Part shown: positions 36,537-45,748 of the stretch, in pieces
Layout: every line of letters starts with the position of its first letter
Position numbering within the stretch: position 1 is the stretch's first letter
Translations under genes and position numbers: made by a program
The notes under the pieces: generated by a model
The model's database searches: none
Told to the model about the DNA's origin: nothing
What the model saw: only the letters and a program-made list of their open reading frames with translations
Assembly (NCBI RefSeq): GCF_018918095.1
Contig: NZ_JAHLPV010000013.1
Coordinates: 1-64,000, forward strand
DNA length: 64,000 nt
DNA from: Acetivibrio sp. MSJd-27
Lineage (GTDB): Bacteria > Bacillota > Clostridia > UMGS1840 > HGM11507
Direction of reading: 5' to 3'

Positions 36537-37471
36537 TTTTTAGAATTCCCCTGTTTTGCGGACGCCGTTGTCGCTTCCGGCGACGGCGACGGCTGAATAT
36601 TCAAAAAGGTTTCGTTTATCAGTTTATCCGTCTCTTCCCGGTCACAGATGAAATAAGACGCACCGTTAATTGTTTTGGTATCGCCGGGCAGCTGATAGGA
36701 ATACATATTTTCTGCATTGAACATTTTGATAAGAGGCAGAAAGGTAGTTACATCGCTCAGCCCGATATTGGTATCAATATACTTGGAAGCCTCACTGAAA
36801 AGTTCCGGCGCTTTGAGAATATACTGCGGTTTCAGTTTCTGTTCCACCAAGGCTTTCAAAAATTGCTGCTGGGCTCTCTGACGTCCCAAATCCTGATCGG
36901 CATACCCCTTCCGGAACCGGCAGAATTGTTCCGCCTTGTCACCATCCAGCACCTGAACGCCCGGATAAAGGTCAATATGCAGATTCTGAGCCGGATCGTC
37001 ATACTTCATTCTCTGGGGCACGTCAATCTCTACACCCCCCAGAATATCTATAATCTTTCCGAATCCCTCCGGGTCAACCACTGCATAATAGTGAATCGGA
37101 AGATTCACGATTTCTTTTATTTTTTGGATCGCCAGTTCCTGCCGTTTACCCTTTTCTCCAAACGCATAAGCCGCATTCAGCTTTTGCGTCTTATTATTGA
37201 TGGTAATCTTGGTGTCCCTTGGCAGAGAGAGCATATTTAACATATTGCGCTCCTTGTCAAAGGAGGCAATGATCATGGTGTCTGTCAGCAAACCGCCCTT
37301 GTCGGTAGCCATTAAAAGGACATTTACCCTTTTTTCTTTGTTCTGCTTGGATACCATGCCTCCGTCCCCGTCTCCATTGATAAAATAACTGGAGGCGTAA
37401 ATGGCACCCAGCACGGTTGTGCAGATAACAGCAGCCAATAAAACAATTTTTATGTATTTCTTGAAATTCAT
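36533..37471 (-). CDS. LytR-CpsA-Psr (LCP) family protein 2
   Basis: This 312-residue protein has a membrane anchor (about 8-28) and an LCP domain carrying RVNVLLMATDKGGLLTDTMI, LSLPRDTKITI, IHYYAVVDPEGFGKIIDILG and EQFCRFRKGYADQDLGRQRA. It is closest to the LCP genes on either side. The C-terminal tail is rich in Ser, Pro and Thr. The ATG at 37471 has only a distant GGAG (13 nt), a weak site. The stop codon lies inside repeat copy E. Predicted role: transfer of a glycopolymer to the wall. Confidence 0.92.
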   Translation of the reverse strand: MNFKKYIKIVLLAAVICTTVLGAIYASSYFINGDGDGGMVSKQNKEKRVNVLLMATDKGGLLTDTMIIASFDKERNMLNMLSLPRDTKITINNKTQKLNAAYAFGEKGKRQELAIQKIKEIVNLPIHYYAVVDPEGFGKIIDILGGVEIDVPQRMKYDDPAQNLHIDLYPGVQVLDGDKAEQFCRFRKGYADQDLGRQRAQQQFLKALVEQKLKPQYILKAPELFSEASKYIDTNIGLSDVTTFLPLIKMFNAENMYSYQLPGDTKTINGASYFICDREETDKLINETFLNIQPSPSPEATTASAKQGNSKK

Positions 37472-37596
37472 CGATTCGGTTCAGCTCCATATTTTTCTTT
37501 TCGTTTGCGTAACAACTTTGACTTTTGGTTTTAGCCAGTCACTATTCTATTATAACATATCAGTCTTGAAATTCAACTTTTTTTTGTTCCATTCAC

Positions 37597-37641
37597 AAAA
37601 GCAGCGGATCCTCCGCAAATAATCTGCGGAGGATCCGCTGC
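37597..37641 (-). terminator. Terminator of LCP3
   Basis: GCAGCGGATCCTCCGCA (37601-37617) is perfectly complementary to 37625-37641. In the leftward direction the stem is followed by TTTTG. It lies 24 nt after the LCP3 stop codon. Confidence 0.85.
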
Positions 37642-37665
37642 TTAAAAAAGATAGTATCGATAGCA

Positions 37666-38604
37666 CTATGCCGCCGCGTCCGCGGAGTTTCCGGCAGGCT
37701 GATTCAAAAATTTTTCCCGGATCAGCGCGTCCGTCTTCTCCTGATCAGGCAGGAAATACCACACGCCGTCAATCACCTTGTCTTCCCCAGGCATATAGTA
37801 CATGTTCGTATTTCCATTATTGATCGATTTGATAAACGGCAGAAAGCTGGCGATATCCCCAATTCCTACATTGGTATCCAGATTTGCCGATATCTCCTGA
37901 AAGATACTGCCGATTTTAAAGAAATATTCCGGTTTCAGCTTCTGATCGATCAGTGCTTTTAAAAATTGCTGCTGAGCCATAGAACGCTCGTAATCCTGAT
38001 CCACATATCCTTTTCGGAAGCGGCAAAATTGTTCCGCTTTGTCTCCATCCAGCACCTGCAGCCCGGGATACAGATCGATATGCAAATCCTGCTCCGGATC
38101 GTCGTATTTCATCCGCATGGGCACATTAATCTCCACACCGCCCAAAATATCCACAATATTGCGAAAGCCTTTGGTGTTTACCACAGCGTAATAGTGAATC
38201 GGAAGATCGATAAACTCATTGATCTTGCGGATCGTCAGCTCTTGCTGCTGTCCCTTTTTTCCTAACGCGTAAGCGGTGTTCAGCTTATAAGGCTTTTCAT
38301 TGATCATGACCCGGGTATCCCGCGGAACCGCTATGATATTGAGCATTTGGCGCTCCTTGTCATAGGATGCGATCATCATACTGTCCGTATGCACGCCGCC
38401 CAGGTCCGTAGCCATCAAAAGAACATTTATCTGTTTGCTGTCCCCCTCCAGGGTAGCTGTTCCCTGAAGCAGCTGGGATTCATCTATCTCTGGTTCCTCC
38501 TCCACCGCATAATTGATAAAATACCGGGAGGCAAACACGCCTGCCGAAGCCAGCAGAAAGATACCCAGACTGAACGCTGCTATTTTAAGCACTCTCTTTT
38601 TCAT
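37666..38604 (-). CDS. LytR-CpsA-Psr (LCP) family protein 3
   Basis: The ATG at 38604 is 8 nt from AGGG; a GTG at 38613 is an alternative. The 312 residues have a membrane anchor (about 8-28), then LCP motifs INVLLMATDLGGVHTDSMMI, IAVPRDTRVMI, HYYAVVNTKGFRNIVDILGG and EQFCRFRKGYVDQDYERSMA. It is the first of three consecutive same-strand LCP genes, ending in a strong terminator. Three paralogues in a row suggest several wall glycopolymers or redundancy. Confidence 0.92.
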   Translation of the reverse strand: MKKRVLKIAAFSLGIFLLASAGVFASRYFINYAVEEEPEIDESQLLQGTATLEGDSKQINVLLMATDLGGVHTDSMMIASYDKERQMLNIIAVPRDTRVMINEKPYKLNTAYALGKKGQQQELTIRKINEFIDLPIHYYAVVNTKGFRNIVDILGGVEINVPMRMKYDDPEQDLHIDLYPGLQVLDGDKAEQFCRFRKGYVDQDYERSMAQQQFLKALIDQKLKPEYFFKIGSIFQEISANLDTNVGIGDIASFLPFIKSINNGNTNMYYMPGEDKVIDGVWYFLPDQEKTDALIREKFLNQPAGNSADAAA

Positions 38605-38710
38605 ATTCTTCACCCTATGATAAATTTTTCAAATGATTCAAAACATATTTATCATAGCATAGCGCTTTTGGAATGTCTATCCTTTCTTTGTAAACATTTT
38701 GCAAACATTT

Positions 38711-40567
38711 CTATTCCAACTCGAAGGCACCGGTATATAACTGATAATATTTTCCTTTTTCGTCAATAAGCTGCTCATGCGTTCCCCGCTCGATAATTCT
38801 GCCCAGCTCCAGCACCATGATGACATCCGAATTGCGTACGGTTGACAGCCGGTGCGCAATGACAAAAACCGTACGTCCATGCATCAAACCGTCCATTCCC
38901 TGCGCCACGATAGATTCCGTTCTGGTATCAATACTGGAGGTAGCCTCATCCAGAATCATGACCGGAGGATCTGCCACCGCCGCGCGGGCAATGGCAATCA
39001 GCTGGCGCTGTCCCTGGGAAAGGTTGGCGCCGTTTCCGGATAGCTGGGTATCATATCCGTTGGGAAGCATCCGGATAAACTCATCCGCATTGGCCAGCTT
39101 CGCCGCCCGAATAATCTCCTCATCCGTGGCATCCAGTTTGCCGTACCGAATATTTTCCTTCACTGTACCGGTAAACAGATTTGTTTCCTGCAGTACAATT
39201 CCCAGCGACCTTCTCAAGTCGCTCTTTTTTATCTTATTGATATTGATTCCATCGTACCGTATTTTCCCGTCTTCGATGTCATAAAACCGGTTAATCAAAT
39301 TGGTGATTGTGGTTTTCCCTGCCCCGGTAGCCCCCACAAAGGCTACTTTTTGACCAGGCTGAGCATAGAGGGTTACATTGTGCAGAATCGTCTTTCCAGG
39401 ATCATAGGCAAAATCCACGTCAAAGAAACGAACGTCTCCCTGGACTCTTGTATAAGTGACTGTCCCGTCCCCGTGGGGATGCTTCCAAGCCCAGATTCCA
39501 GTGTGCTCGGTGGTTTCTGTCAGCTGTCCGTTCTCCAGTATTGCGTTTACCAGCGTAACGTACCCATCATCCTGTTCCGGCTCTTCGTCCATCAGATCGA
39601 AAATACGCTGTGCTCCGGCCAGCGCCATAACAATAGAGTTCATCTGCTGAGAAATCTGATTGATGGGCTGTGAAAAGCTTTTGGAAAGCTGAAGGAAGGA
39701 AGCGATCATGCCAAGGCTGATCCCGCCAAATCCAATGATAGACATAGCTCCTCCCAGAACGGCAATCAAAACATACTGCAGATTCCCCAGATTATTCATA
39801 ATAGGCCCCATAATATTCGCAAATTTGTTGGCCTTATAGGCATTTTCAAACAGCGACTCATTCAGTCCGTCAAATTCCTTCTTGGCTTTCTCTTCATGAC
39901 AAAATACTTTGACGACCTTCTGCCCGCCGATCATCTCTTCAATGAAACCATTCATTTTTCCAAGTGCCTGCTGCTGTTTCACAAAATGGGTACCGCTTTT
40001 GCCCGCTACCTTTCGCACCACCACAAGCATGACAGCAACACACAGAAGGACCAGAATGGTCAATGGGATACTCATCACAATCATGGCACAGAGCACGGCG
40101 GCCACTGTGATAACAGAATTGAACAATTGAGGAATGCTCTGTGAAATCATTTGCCGCAGCGTGTCGGTATCATTGGTATAATGACTCATAACATCCCCAT
40201 GAGAATGCGTATCAAAATATTTGATTGGCAGTTCCTGCATATGGTCAAACATATTATCCCGGATGTCTTTGAGGACATTCTGGGAGATCGTCACCATCAG
40301 CCGGTTATAGCAGAGAGTGGAAACAACGCCGGTCAGATAAATCATTCCCATTATGAGAATTGCTTTCAGAAGTCCGGTAAAGACAGGGGAGGGATCCAAA
40401 AGCAGCGGTGAAATATAATCGTCGATCAGTACCTGAATAAACATAGATCCCGCAACGTTGGCCACAGCGCTTATCAAAATGCAGACAAGGACGATGAGAA
40501 ACTGTAGCTTATGCCCGGCCGTCACATATTTCATCAGCCGTCTCAAGGTACCTTTTTTCTTATTCAT
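38711..40567 (-). CDS. ABC exporter half-transporter, canonical ATPase site
   Basis: This 618-residue fusion has a six-helix exporter membrane domain (about 1-320) and an ATPase domain (about 370-610) with Walker A VGATGAGKTTI, signature LSQGQRQ, Walker B with catalytic Glu (VMILDEATSSID) and the H loop AHRLSTV. About 40 extra residues (roughly 335-375, including EHTGIWAWKHPHGDG) lie between the two domains. It overlaps the preceding ABC gene by 8 nt and probably pairs with it as a heterodimer of the BmrCD or TM287/288 kind. The MarR repressor upstream suggests drug or metabolite efflux. Confidence 0.92.
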   Translation of the reverse strand: MNKKKGTLRRLMKYVTAGHKLQFLIVLVCILISAVANVAGSMFIQVLIDDYISPLLLDPSPVFTGLLKAILIMGMIYLTGVVSTLCYNRLMVTISQNVLKDIRDNMFDHMQELPIKYFDTHSHGDVMSHYTNDTDTLRQMISQSIPQLFNSVITVAAVLCAMIVMSIPLTILVLLCVAVMLVVVRKVAGKSGTHFVKQQQALGKMNGFIEEMIGGQKVVKVFCHEEKAKKEFDGLNESLFENAYKANKFANIMGPIMNNLGNLQYVLIAVLGGAMSIIGFGGISLGMIASFLQLSKSFSQPINQISQQMNSIVMALAGAQRIFDLMDEEPEQDDGYVTLVNAILENGQLTETTEHTGIWAWKHPHGDGTVTYTRVQGDVRFFDVDFAYDPGKTILHNVTLYAQPGQKVAFVGATGAGKTTITNLINRFYDIEDGKIRYDGININKIKKSDLRRSLGIVLQETNLFTGTVKENIRYGKLDATDEEIIRAAKLANADEFIRMLPNGYDTQLSGNGANLSQGQRQLIAIARAAVADPPVMILDEATSSIDTRTESIVAQGMDGLMHGRTVFVIAHRLSTVRNSDVIMVLELGRIIERGTHEQLIDEKGKYYQLYTGAFELE

Positions 40568-42293
40568 GGATAATTCCTCCTTTCACCTGGGAGGTATATA
40601 CTTCTTGATAGATCGCATTATCCCGCATCAGCTCTTCATGGGTTCCAAACCCATTAATTCCTCCATTATCCATCACAATAATTCTATCCGCATCCTCCAC
40701 CGAGGAAATACGCTGCGCAATAATAAATTTCGTTGTGTTGGGGATCTGTTCCTGAAATGCTCTGCGAATCAATGCGTCGGTTTTCATATCCACAGCACTG
40801 GTGGAGTCGTCCAGAATGAGAATCTTTGGTTTTTTCAATAGTGCCCTTGCGATACACAGTCTCTGCTTCTGTCCTCCGGAAACATTGGCACCGCCCTGCT
40901 CAATATAAGTATCGTAGCTATCCGGGAAACTGCGTATAAATTCATCTGCCTGTGCCAGCTTACAGGCGTGTATCATCTCCTCATCGGTCGCGCTCTCATT
41001 TCCCCAGCGCAGATTTTCTTTGATGGTTCCCGAAAAGAGAGTATTCTTCTGCAATACCATAGCAACCTCATTGCGCAGGGTTTCAACATCATATTGCCTT
41101 ACGTCGATACCTCCCACCTTGACAGTACCCTCCGTCACATCATACAAGCGGGGAATCAACTGCACCAAAGTGGTTTTTGCGGAACCGGTTCCTCCTATAA
41201 TTCCAATGGTTTGCCCGGATTTGATATCCAGATTCACCTGATGGAGACAAAGCTTTTCTTTTGATTTTGCATAACTGAAACTGACATTTTCAAACTGAAC
41301 CGCACCGTTCGGTACTTTCCGAACCGGATTTGGTCCATTGTGCAGATCGCTCTGCTCCTGCAGAATTTCATCGATCCGTTCCGCAGATGTTCTGGCAATT
41401 GTAATCATGACCAGAATCATAGAAACCATCATCAGGCTCATTAAAATCTGCAGTGTATAAGAGATCAGACTGGTAAGCTGCCCGGTTGTCATCGTGGAGG
41501 CCACAATCATCTTTGCACTGAGCCATGAAATCAGAAGGATCGTGGAATAAACACACAGCTGCATCAAAGGCATGTTGTAGGCGATTGTTTTTTCCGCCTT
41601 GGTGAAGTCCCGGTAAATCGAATCGGAAACCTCGTTGAATTTCTTTTTTTCATGTTCTTCCCTTACATAAGATTTCACAACACGGATTCCAAGCAGGTTT
41701 TCCTGCACGACATTATTCAGCCTGTCATAGGTTTTAAAAACCCGTTTAAAAATCGGATGGGCATACCGTATGATCAGATATAACCCAAGTGCCAGCACTG
41801 GGACAACTCCCAGAAAGATCACTGCAAGTCTGGAATTGATGGTAAACGTCATAATCAATGAAAATATCAGCATCAGCGGTGCGCGGACAGCGATGCGGAT
41901 AATCATCTGATAGGCGTTCTGTATATTGGTGATATCTGTTGTCAGCCGTGTGACAATCCCGGCTGTTGAATATTTGTCTATATTAGAGAAGGAAAAGTTC
42001 TGAACCCGGTAAAAGACATCCCTGCGCAGATTCTTTGCAAACCCTGCCGAAGCCCTGGCCGCATACTTTCCCGCCAATACTCCGCACAGCAACGCCAGCA
42101 ATGCGAAAACAACCAGCATCGCACCATATTTATATATATTGGAGATATTCCCCACATTGATTCCTTCGTCAATCAGGAATGCCATAAAAAATGGAATAAT
42201 AACCTCCATAAGCACCTCAAATGTAACGGTTACCGACGTCAGAATCGAATCTTTCTTATATTCTCTGACACAGGCCGCAAGCCGTTTAATCAT
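40560..42293 (-). CDS. ABC exporter half-transporter, degenerate ATPase site
   Basis: I chose the ATG at 42293 (MIKRLAACVREYK) because GGAG lies 7 nt upstream. The 577 residues have six membrane helices (about 15-300) and an ATPase domain. Walker A reads GGTGSAKTTL, with Ala replacing the last conserved Gly, and Walker B reads LILDDSTSAVD, with Asp in place of the catalytic Glu. The signature VSGGQKQ is intact. Such asymmetry is normal for one half of a heterodimeric exporter: this half binds ATP and the other hydrolyses it. It is the second gene of the marR operon. Confidence 0.92.
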   Translation of the reverse strand: MIKRLAACVREYKKDSILTSVTVTFEVLMEVIIPFFMAFLIDEGINVGNISNIYKYGAMLVVFALLALLCGVLAGKYAARASAGFAKNLRRDVFYRVQNFSFSNIDKYSTAGIVTRLTTDITNIQNAYQMIIRIAVRAPLMLIFSLIMTFTINSRLAVIFLGVVPVLALGLYLIIRYAHPIFKRVFKTYDRLNNVVQENLLGIRVVKSYVREEHEKKKFNEVSDSIYRDFTKAEKTIAYNMPLMQLCVYSTILLISWLSAKMIVASTMTTGQLTSLISYTLQILMSLMMVSMILVMITIARTSAERIDEILQEQSDLHNGPNPVRKVPNGAVQFENVSFSYAKSKEKLCLHQVNLDIKSGQTIGIIGGTGSAKTTLVQLIPRLYDVTEGTVKVGGIDVRQYDVETLRNEVAMVLQKNTLFSGTIKENLRWGNESATDEEMIHACKLAQADEFIRSFPDSYDTYIEQGGANVSGGQKQRLCIARALLKKPKILILDDSTSAVDMKTDALIRRAFQEQIPNTTKFIIAQRISSVEDADRIIVMDNGGINGFGTHEELMRDNAIYQEVYTSQVKGGIIHE

Positions 42294-42365
42294 AACAACA
42301 CTCCAATCTTTTTCTGTCTCAAATTTCCGAAAATAGGTTTCACTTTCTGACCACATCTCCTCCTG

Positions 42366-42794
42366 CTATCTCAAATTCTGTTTGATTTTTTCCGCTATGG
42401 CCATAAACTGTTTGATTTCTTCCTCCGACAATCCTCTGGCTGCCTGCTGTTCAATAATTTGAAGTTTTTCCGCAATTTTTTCATGCTGGGTTAGGGCTTG
42501 GGGCGTCAAAGAAAGTTTTTTCAGCCTGGCGTCAAAATCTGCAGTCTCCCTTTCTAAAATTCCTTTCTCTTCCAGTGCTTTTAAAAACCTGGAGGCGGTG
42601 GAACGGCGGATGGAAAATCTCTCTTCAATGTCCTTCTGATAGATTGCCTTATCCCTGTTTTCATAGAGATAAGCAACAATTCCCGCCTGCATGCCTGTCA
42701 ATCCAAACCGGTCCGGAGGAGGCGCGTACTCAAATACCTTCCTCTTCAACAGGTTGGAAAGCGTTCTGATTTGATAACCGATTTCATTTCTCAT
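42366..42794 (-). CDS. MarR-family repressor
   Basis: The ATG at 42794 follows AAGGAGG with 7-nt spacing; a GTG two codons earlier sits too close to that site. The 142-residue protein has a MarR winged helix (LTGMQAGIVAYLYE, DIEERFSIRRSTASRFLKAL near residue 65, KGILERETADFDARLKKLSL). It very likely represses its own operon, which encodes the two ABC exporter halves, and is released by an exported compound. A palindromic site lies just upstream. Confidence 0.92.
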   Translation of the reverse strand: MRNEIGYQIRTLSNLLKRKVFEYAPPPDRFGLTGMQAGIVAYLYENRDKAIYQKDIEERFSIRRSTASRFLKALEEKGILERETADFDARLKKLSLTPQALTQHEKIAEKLQIIEQQAARGLSEEEIKQFMAIAEKIKQNLR

Positions 42795-42811
42795 CCTCAC
42801 CCCTCCTTTTT

Positions 42812-42854
42812 GTTAGCATGCTTACATTATATCTCTGTCTCGTGTTCATGTCAA
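42812..42854 (-). promoter_or_regulatory. marR-ABC operon promoter and palindromic operator
   Basis: Leftward TTGACA (42854-42849) and TATAAT (42831-42826) have exact 17-nt spacing. Immediately after the -10, GTTAGCATGCTTAC (42812-42825) is an imperfect palindrome centred on GCATGC, the probable MarR operator at the transcription start. Confidence 0.8.
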
Positions 42855-43021
42855 CCGTATGAAGAAAATCAAAAATGAACTTTCTGTGAATAGGACGCAG
42901 CTATTTGCAAAGTGAATATGTAGAAGCAAAGATATGCTTTCACATGCCATTATGACAATATTTTTCCGATTTTTGCAAAATTATCGGGAATTGCTCATAT
43001 AAATTTTATCCAAAATTTCTA

Positions 43022-43050
43022 TTGAAAAATTCCGGATTTTCCGTTATACT
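43022..43050 (+). promoter_or_regulatory. Promoter of the DUF2798 gene
   Basis: TTGAAA (43022-43027) and TATACT (43045-43050) are separated by 17 nt, giving a leader of about 100 nt. Between 42855 and 43021 I see only AT-rich sequence. Confidence 0.65.
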
Positions 43051-43079
43051 TATGTTATCATTAACGCGTATAATGGTTC

Positions 43080-43113
43080 AGCGTGAAATCGAGATTGATT
43101 TCACGCTTTCTTT
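43080..43113 (+). terminator. Leader hairpin/attenuator before the DUF2798 gene
   Basis: AGCGTGAAATC pairs with GATTTCACGCT across a GAGATT loop and is followed by TTCTTTTT, so it has the form of an intrinsic terminator. It lies between the promoter at 43022 and the start codon at 43157. Either most transcripts stop here as a short RNA of about 55 nt, or it is a conditional attenuator. Confidence 0.7.
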
Positions 43114-43156
43114 TTGGCTTAAAACAAATTTAGAATGAAATAAAAGGAGAACGCAT

Positions 43157-43636
43157 ATGGAATTTTACATGAAATTACCGAGAAACAAAAAAGAATTCGC
43201 ACTGTTTATGGCAGTCATCTCAATCCTGTCCGTGAATATCATTGCACCGCTTATCACCTGCTTTGAATTTGGATTTCACCTGCATGTATGGGCGGATGTT
43301 TTAAAAGTGATACCATTTCTATGGTTGAGTGTCATCGCATTGGTTCTCATTACCTATAAACCAGCTGAATGGCTGACATCAAAAATCGTAGCGGAGGGTG
43401 ACAGCTTTTGTTCACACATTACCATCAATATTTTGTGTACTGTCTTTTTGATGTCTATCTTTTTGACCGTAATCGGCAGCCGGCAAATCTCCTGGGAGCC
43501 AATCCTTCTGTTCTTCTATAAATGGCCTCGGAATTTTGCAATATCCTTTGCAGTGGAAGCAATCATCGCTCAGCCTATCGCCCGGGCGGTCATTCTAAAA
43601 TTACATCAGATAGAAGAGATAAGACGTAAATCTTAA
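43157..43636 (+). CDS. DUF2798 membrane protein
   Basis: This 159-residue protein begins MEFYMKLPRNKKEFALFMAV and has four hydrophobic segments in two similar halves. LPRNKKEFALFMAVISILSV is echoed by FFYKWPRNFAISFAVEAIIA, as in tandem DUF2798 repeats. AAAGGAGA precedes the ATG. Function unknown; it sits in the cytoplasmic membrane. It is monocistronic between a leader hairpin and a strong terminator. Confidence 0.85.
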   Translation: MEFYMKLPRNKKEFALFMAVISILSVNIIAPLITCFEFGFHLHVWADVLKVIPFLWLSVIALVLITYKPAEWLTSKIVAEGDSFCSHITINILCTVFLMSIFLTVIGSRQISWEPILLFFYKWPRNFAISFAVEAIIAQPIARAVILKLHQIEEIRRKS

Positions 43637-43643
43637 AAATTTT

Positions 43644-43678
43644 AAAAGCGCACCGCAATACAATGCAGTGCGCTTTTT
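43644..43678. terminator. Bidirectional terminator, DUF2798/ftsH
   Basis: AAAAGCGCAC (43644-43653) pairs with GTGCGCTTTT (43668-43677), with A and T runs on the two sides serving both convergent genes. Confidence 0.85.
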
Positions 43679-43679
43679 C

Positions 43680-45599
43680 TCATTCTTTTGTGCTTTCTTC
43701 TGAGGATTTCAGGTGTTCCTGAGATGCTATCTCTTCCTTTTGCACATCCTTTTCGACCTCATCGGCCAGCAAGTCTTCCTGCTCTTCCTTTTCATAAGGG
43801 AAGATTACCATGAATTCTTCCTCGTCCAGTTTTTCTTTCTCCAAAAGGGCCTGTGCAACCTCATGCAGTTTTTGAATATTGGTTTCCAATAATTCCTTGC
43901 ATTTTTCATAAGCGGTATCAATGATGGATTTGATTTCCTCATCAATTTCTGCCGCAATACTTTCGGAATAGTCTCGTGTCTGGCCAAAATCCTTGCCAAT
44001 AAAGACTTCATCGTGGCCGGTGCCAAAACAGCGGGTTCCCAGCCTGTCGCTCATACCATATTTTGTGACCATATCCTTCGCAATTTTGGTCGCACGCTGA
44101 ATGTCATTGGATGCTCCTGTGCTGATGTCATCCAAGATCAACTTTTCAGCGACACGTCCGCCCAGCAGAGCAACAATCTCCTCCTCCATCTCGATTTTGG
44201 AGGAATAGCTCTTATCATGGGAAGGCAGAGAAAGGGTATATCCCCCCGCCATTCCTCTGGGGATAATGGAAATCTGATGTACTTTGTCCTGAGAAGGCAG
44301 GAGCGCTGTGACAATCGCATGGCCTGCCTCGTGATATGCGGTCAGGCGTTTTTCTTTTTTGGTAATTTTTCTGGATCTCTTTTCCGGCCCGGCAATGACT
44401 TTGATCATTGCCTCCTCCAAATCCCGGTTGCCGATCAGCTTGCGGTTTCCTCTTGCCGTAAGCAAAGCAGCTTCATTCAAAAGATTTTCCAAATCTGCCC
44501 CGGTAAAGCCCTGAGTGGTCTTTGCCAAAACCTTAAAGCTTACATCCGGCTCAAACTTTTTCCCGCGCGCATGAACCTTCAAAATTTCTTCTCTGCCCTT
44601 GATATCAGGATAATTTACAACAATCTGGCGGTCGAAACGTCCGGGACGCAGCAGTGCAGGATCCAGAATATCAGGACGATTGGTGGCTGCAATTACAATA
44701 ATATTTGTATTGGATGCAAATCCATCCATCTCCACCAACAGTTGGTTTAATGTCTGTTCTCTCTCGTCATGTCCACCGCCCAAGCCAGCACCTCTATGCC
44801 GGCCGACAGCATCAATCTCGTCAATAAAGATGATGCAGGGAGCGCTCTTTTTCGCTTGTTCAAACAAATCTCTCACACGGGACGCGCCGACACCCACATA
44901 CATTTCCACAAAGTCAGAACCACTGATACTGAAAAAGGTAACGCCTGCTTCGCCTGCAATGGCTTTTGCCAGCAATGTTTTACCCGTTCCGGGAGGGCCT
45001 ACCAAAAGTACGCCCTTAGGCACCCTCGCACCGATTTCCGTAAATTTGGAAGGATCTTTTAAGAAATCAACGATTTCACTCAAGTCCTCCTTTTCTTCGT
45101 CAGCGCCTGCAACGTCGGCAAAGGTTACCTTATTTTTATCGGTATCCGCCACTTTCGCGCGGCTCTTTCCAAAGGACATCGCTTTTCCTCCGCCGCCCTG
45201 GGACTGTTTCATGAAGAACATCCAGAAGAATACGGCAACCAAAACGATTCCCAGAGGCGGAATCAAAGTAACCCACCAGGGCATTCCAGGTGAGACAGGT
45301 GTTGTGATATCCAGCGTTTGCTTGAGTATCTGTTCATTGATAGCAGCCCCTGCGTCACGGTATAGAATATCCTTGCTTGGAATATCAACCTCCGCCTTCT
45401 TATCATTGTTATAAATAATATAGGCCTTGTTGGATTCGGTAATTTCCATCTGCTTGATTTGCCCGGAATGAATATCCCTCACCAGCTGGGAATAGGTCTT
45501 CTGATCCATCTTGTTATTGTTAGTCAGCAAAAAGACCATCGAAATAAACAAAACAAACATTAGCAGATAGAAACTGATCTCTTTTACGTATTTTTTCAA
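43680..45599 (-). CDS. ftsH: ATP-dependent zinc metalloprotease FtsH
   Basis: The TTG at 45599 follows AGGAGG with 9-nt spacing and gives [13 protein letters not shown], running into the first membrane helix; an ATG at 45638 lies before that site. The 639 residues have two helices (about 8-25 and 107-127), Walker [12 protein letters not shown], Walker [13 protein letters not shown] and the protease motif [10 protein letters not shown]. It degrades misfolded membrane and regulatory proteins as a hexamer in the membrane. It closes the conserved gdpP-rplI-dnaB-tilS-hpt-ftsH block and also has its own promoter. Confidence 0.97.
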   Translation of the reverse strand: MKKYVKEISFYLLMFVLFISMVFLLTNNNKMDQKTYSQLVRDIHSGQIKQMEITESNKAYIIYNNDKKAEVDIPSKDILYRDAGAAINEQILKQTLDITTPVSPGMPWWVTLIPPLGIVLVAVFFWMFFMKQSQGGGGKAMSFGKSRAKVADTDKNKVTFADVAGADEEKEDLSEIVDFLKDPSKFTEIGARVPKGVLLVGPPGTGKTLLAKAIAGEAGVTFFSISGSDFVEMYVGVGASRVRDLFEQAKKSAPCIIFIDEIDAVGRHRGAGLGGGHDEREQTLNQLLVEMDGFASNTNIIVIAATNRPDILDPALLRPGRFDRQIVVNYPDIKGREEILKVHARGKKFEPDVSFKVLAKTTQGFTGADLENLLNEAALLTARGNRKLIGNRDLEEAMIKVIAGPEKRSRKITKKEKRLTAYHEAGHAIVTALLPSQDKVHQISIIPRGMAGGYTLSLPSHDKSYSSKIEMEEEIVALLGGRVAEKLILDDISTGASNDIQRATKIAKDMVTKYGMSDRLGTRCFGTGHDEVFIGKDFGQTRDYSESIAAEIDEEIKSIIDTAYEKCKELLETNIQKLHEVAQALLEKEKLDEEEFMVIFPYEKEEQEDLLADEVEKDVQKEEIASQEHLKSSEESTKE

Positions 45600-45661
45600 A
45601 CGTCCAAACCTCCTCGTGCGAAAAAAACAGCGCACCATGCCTTACAAATCAAATTATGATA

Positions 45662-45690
45662 ATTCTAACATATATTTTCCAAAATTACAA
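45662..45690 (-). promoter_or_regulatory. Promoter of ftsH
   Basis: Leftward TTGTAA (45690-45685) and TAGAAT (45667-45662) have 17-nt spacing in the 149-nt gap between hpt and ftsH. Confidence 0.65.
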
Positions 45691-45748
45691 CATTCGTTTC
45701 CGTATAATATTGTTACCTATTTTAAGCATTTCAAACCGAACAATAAAA

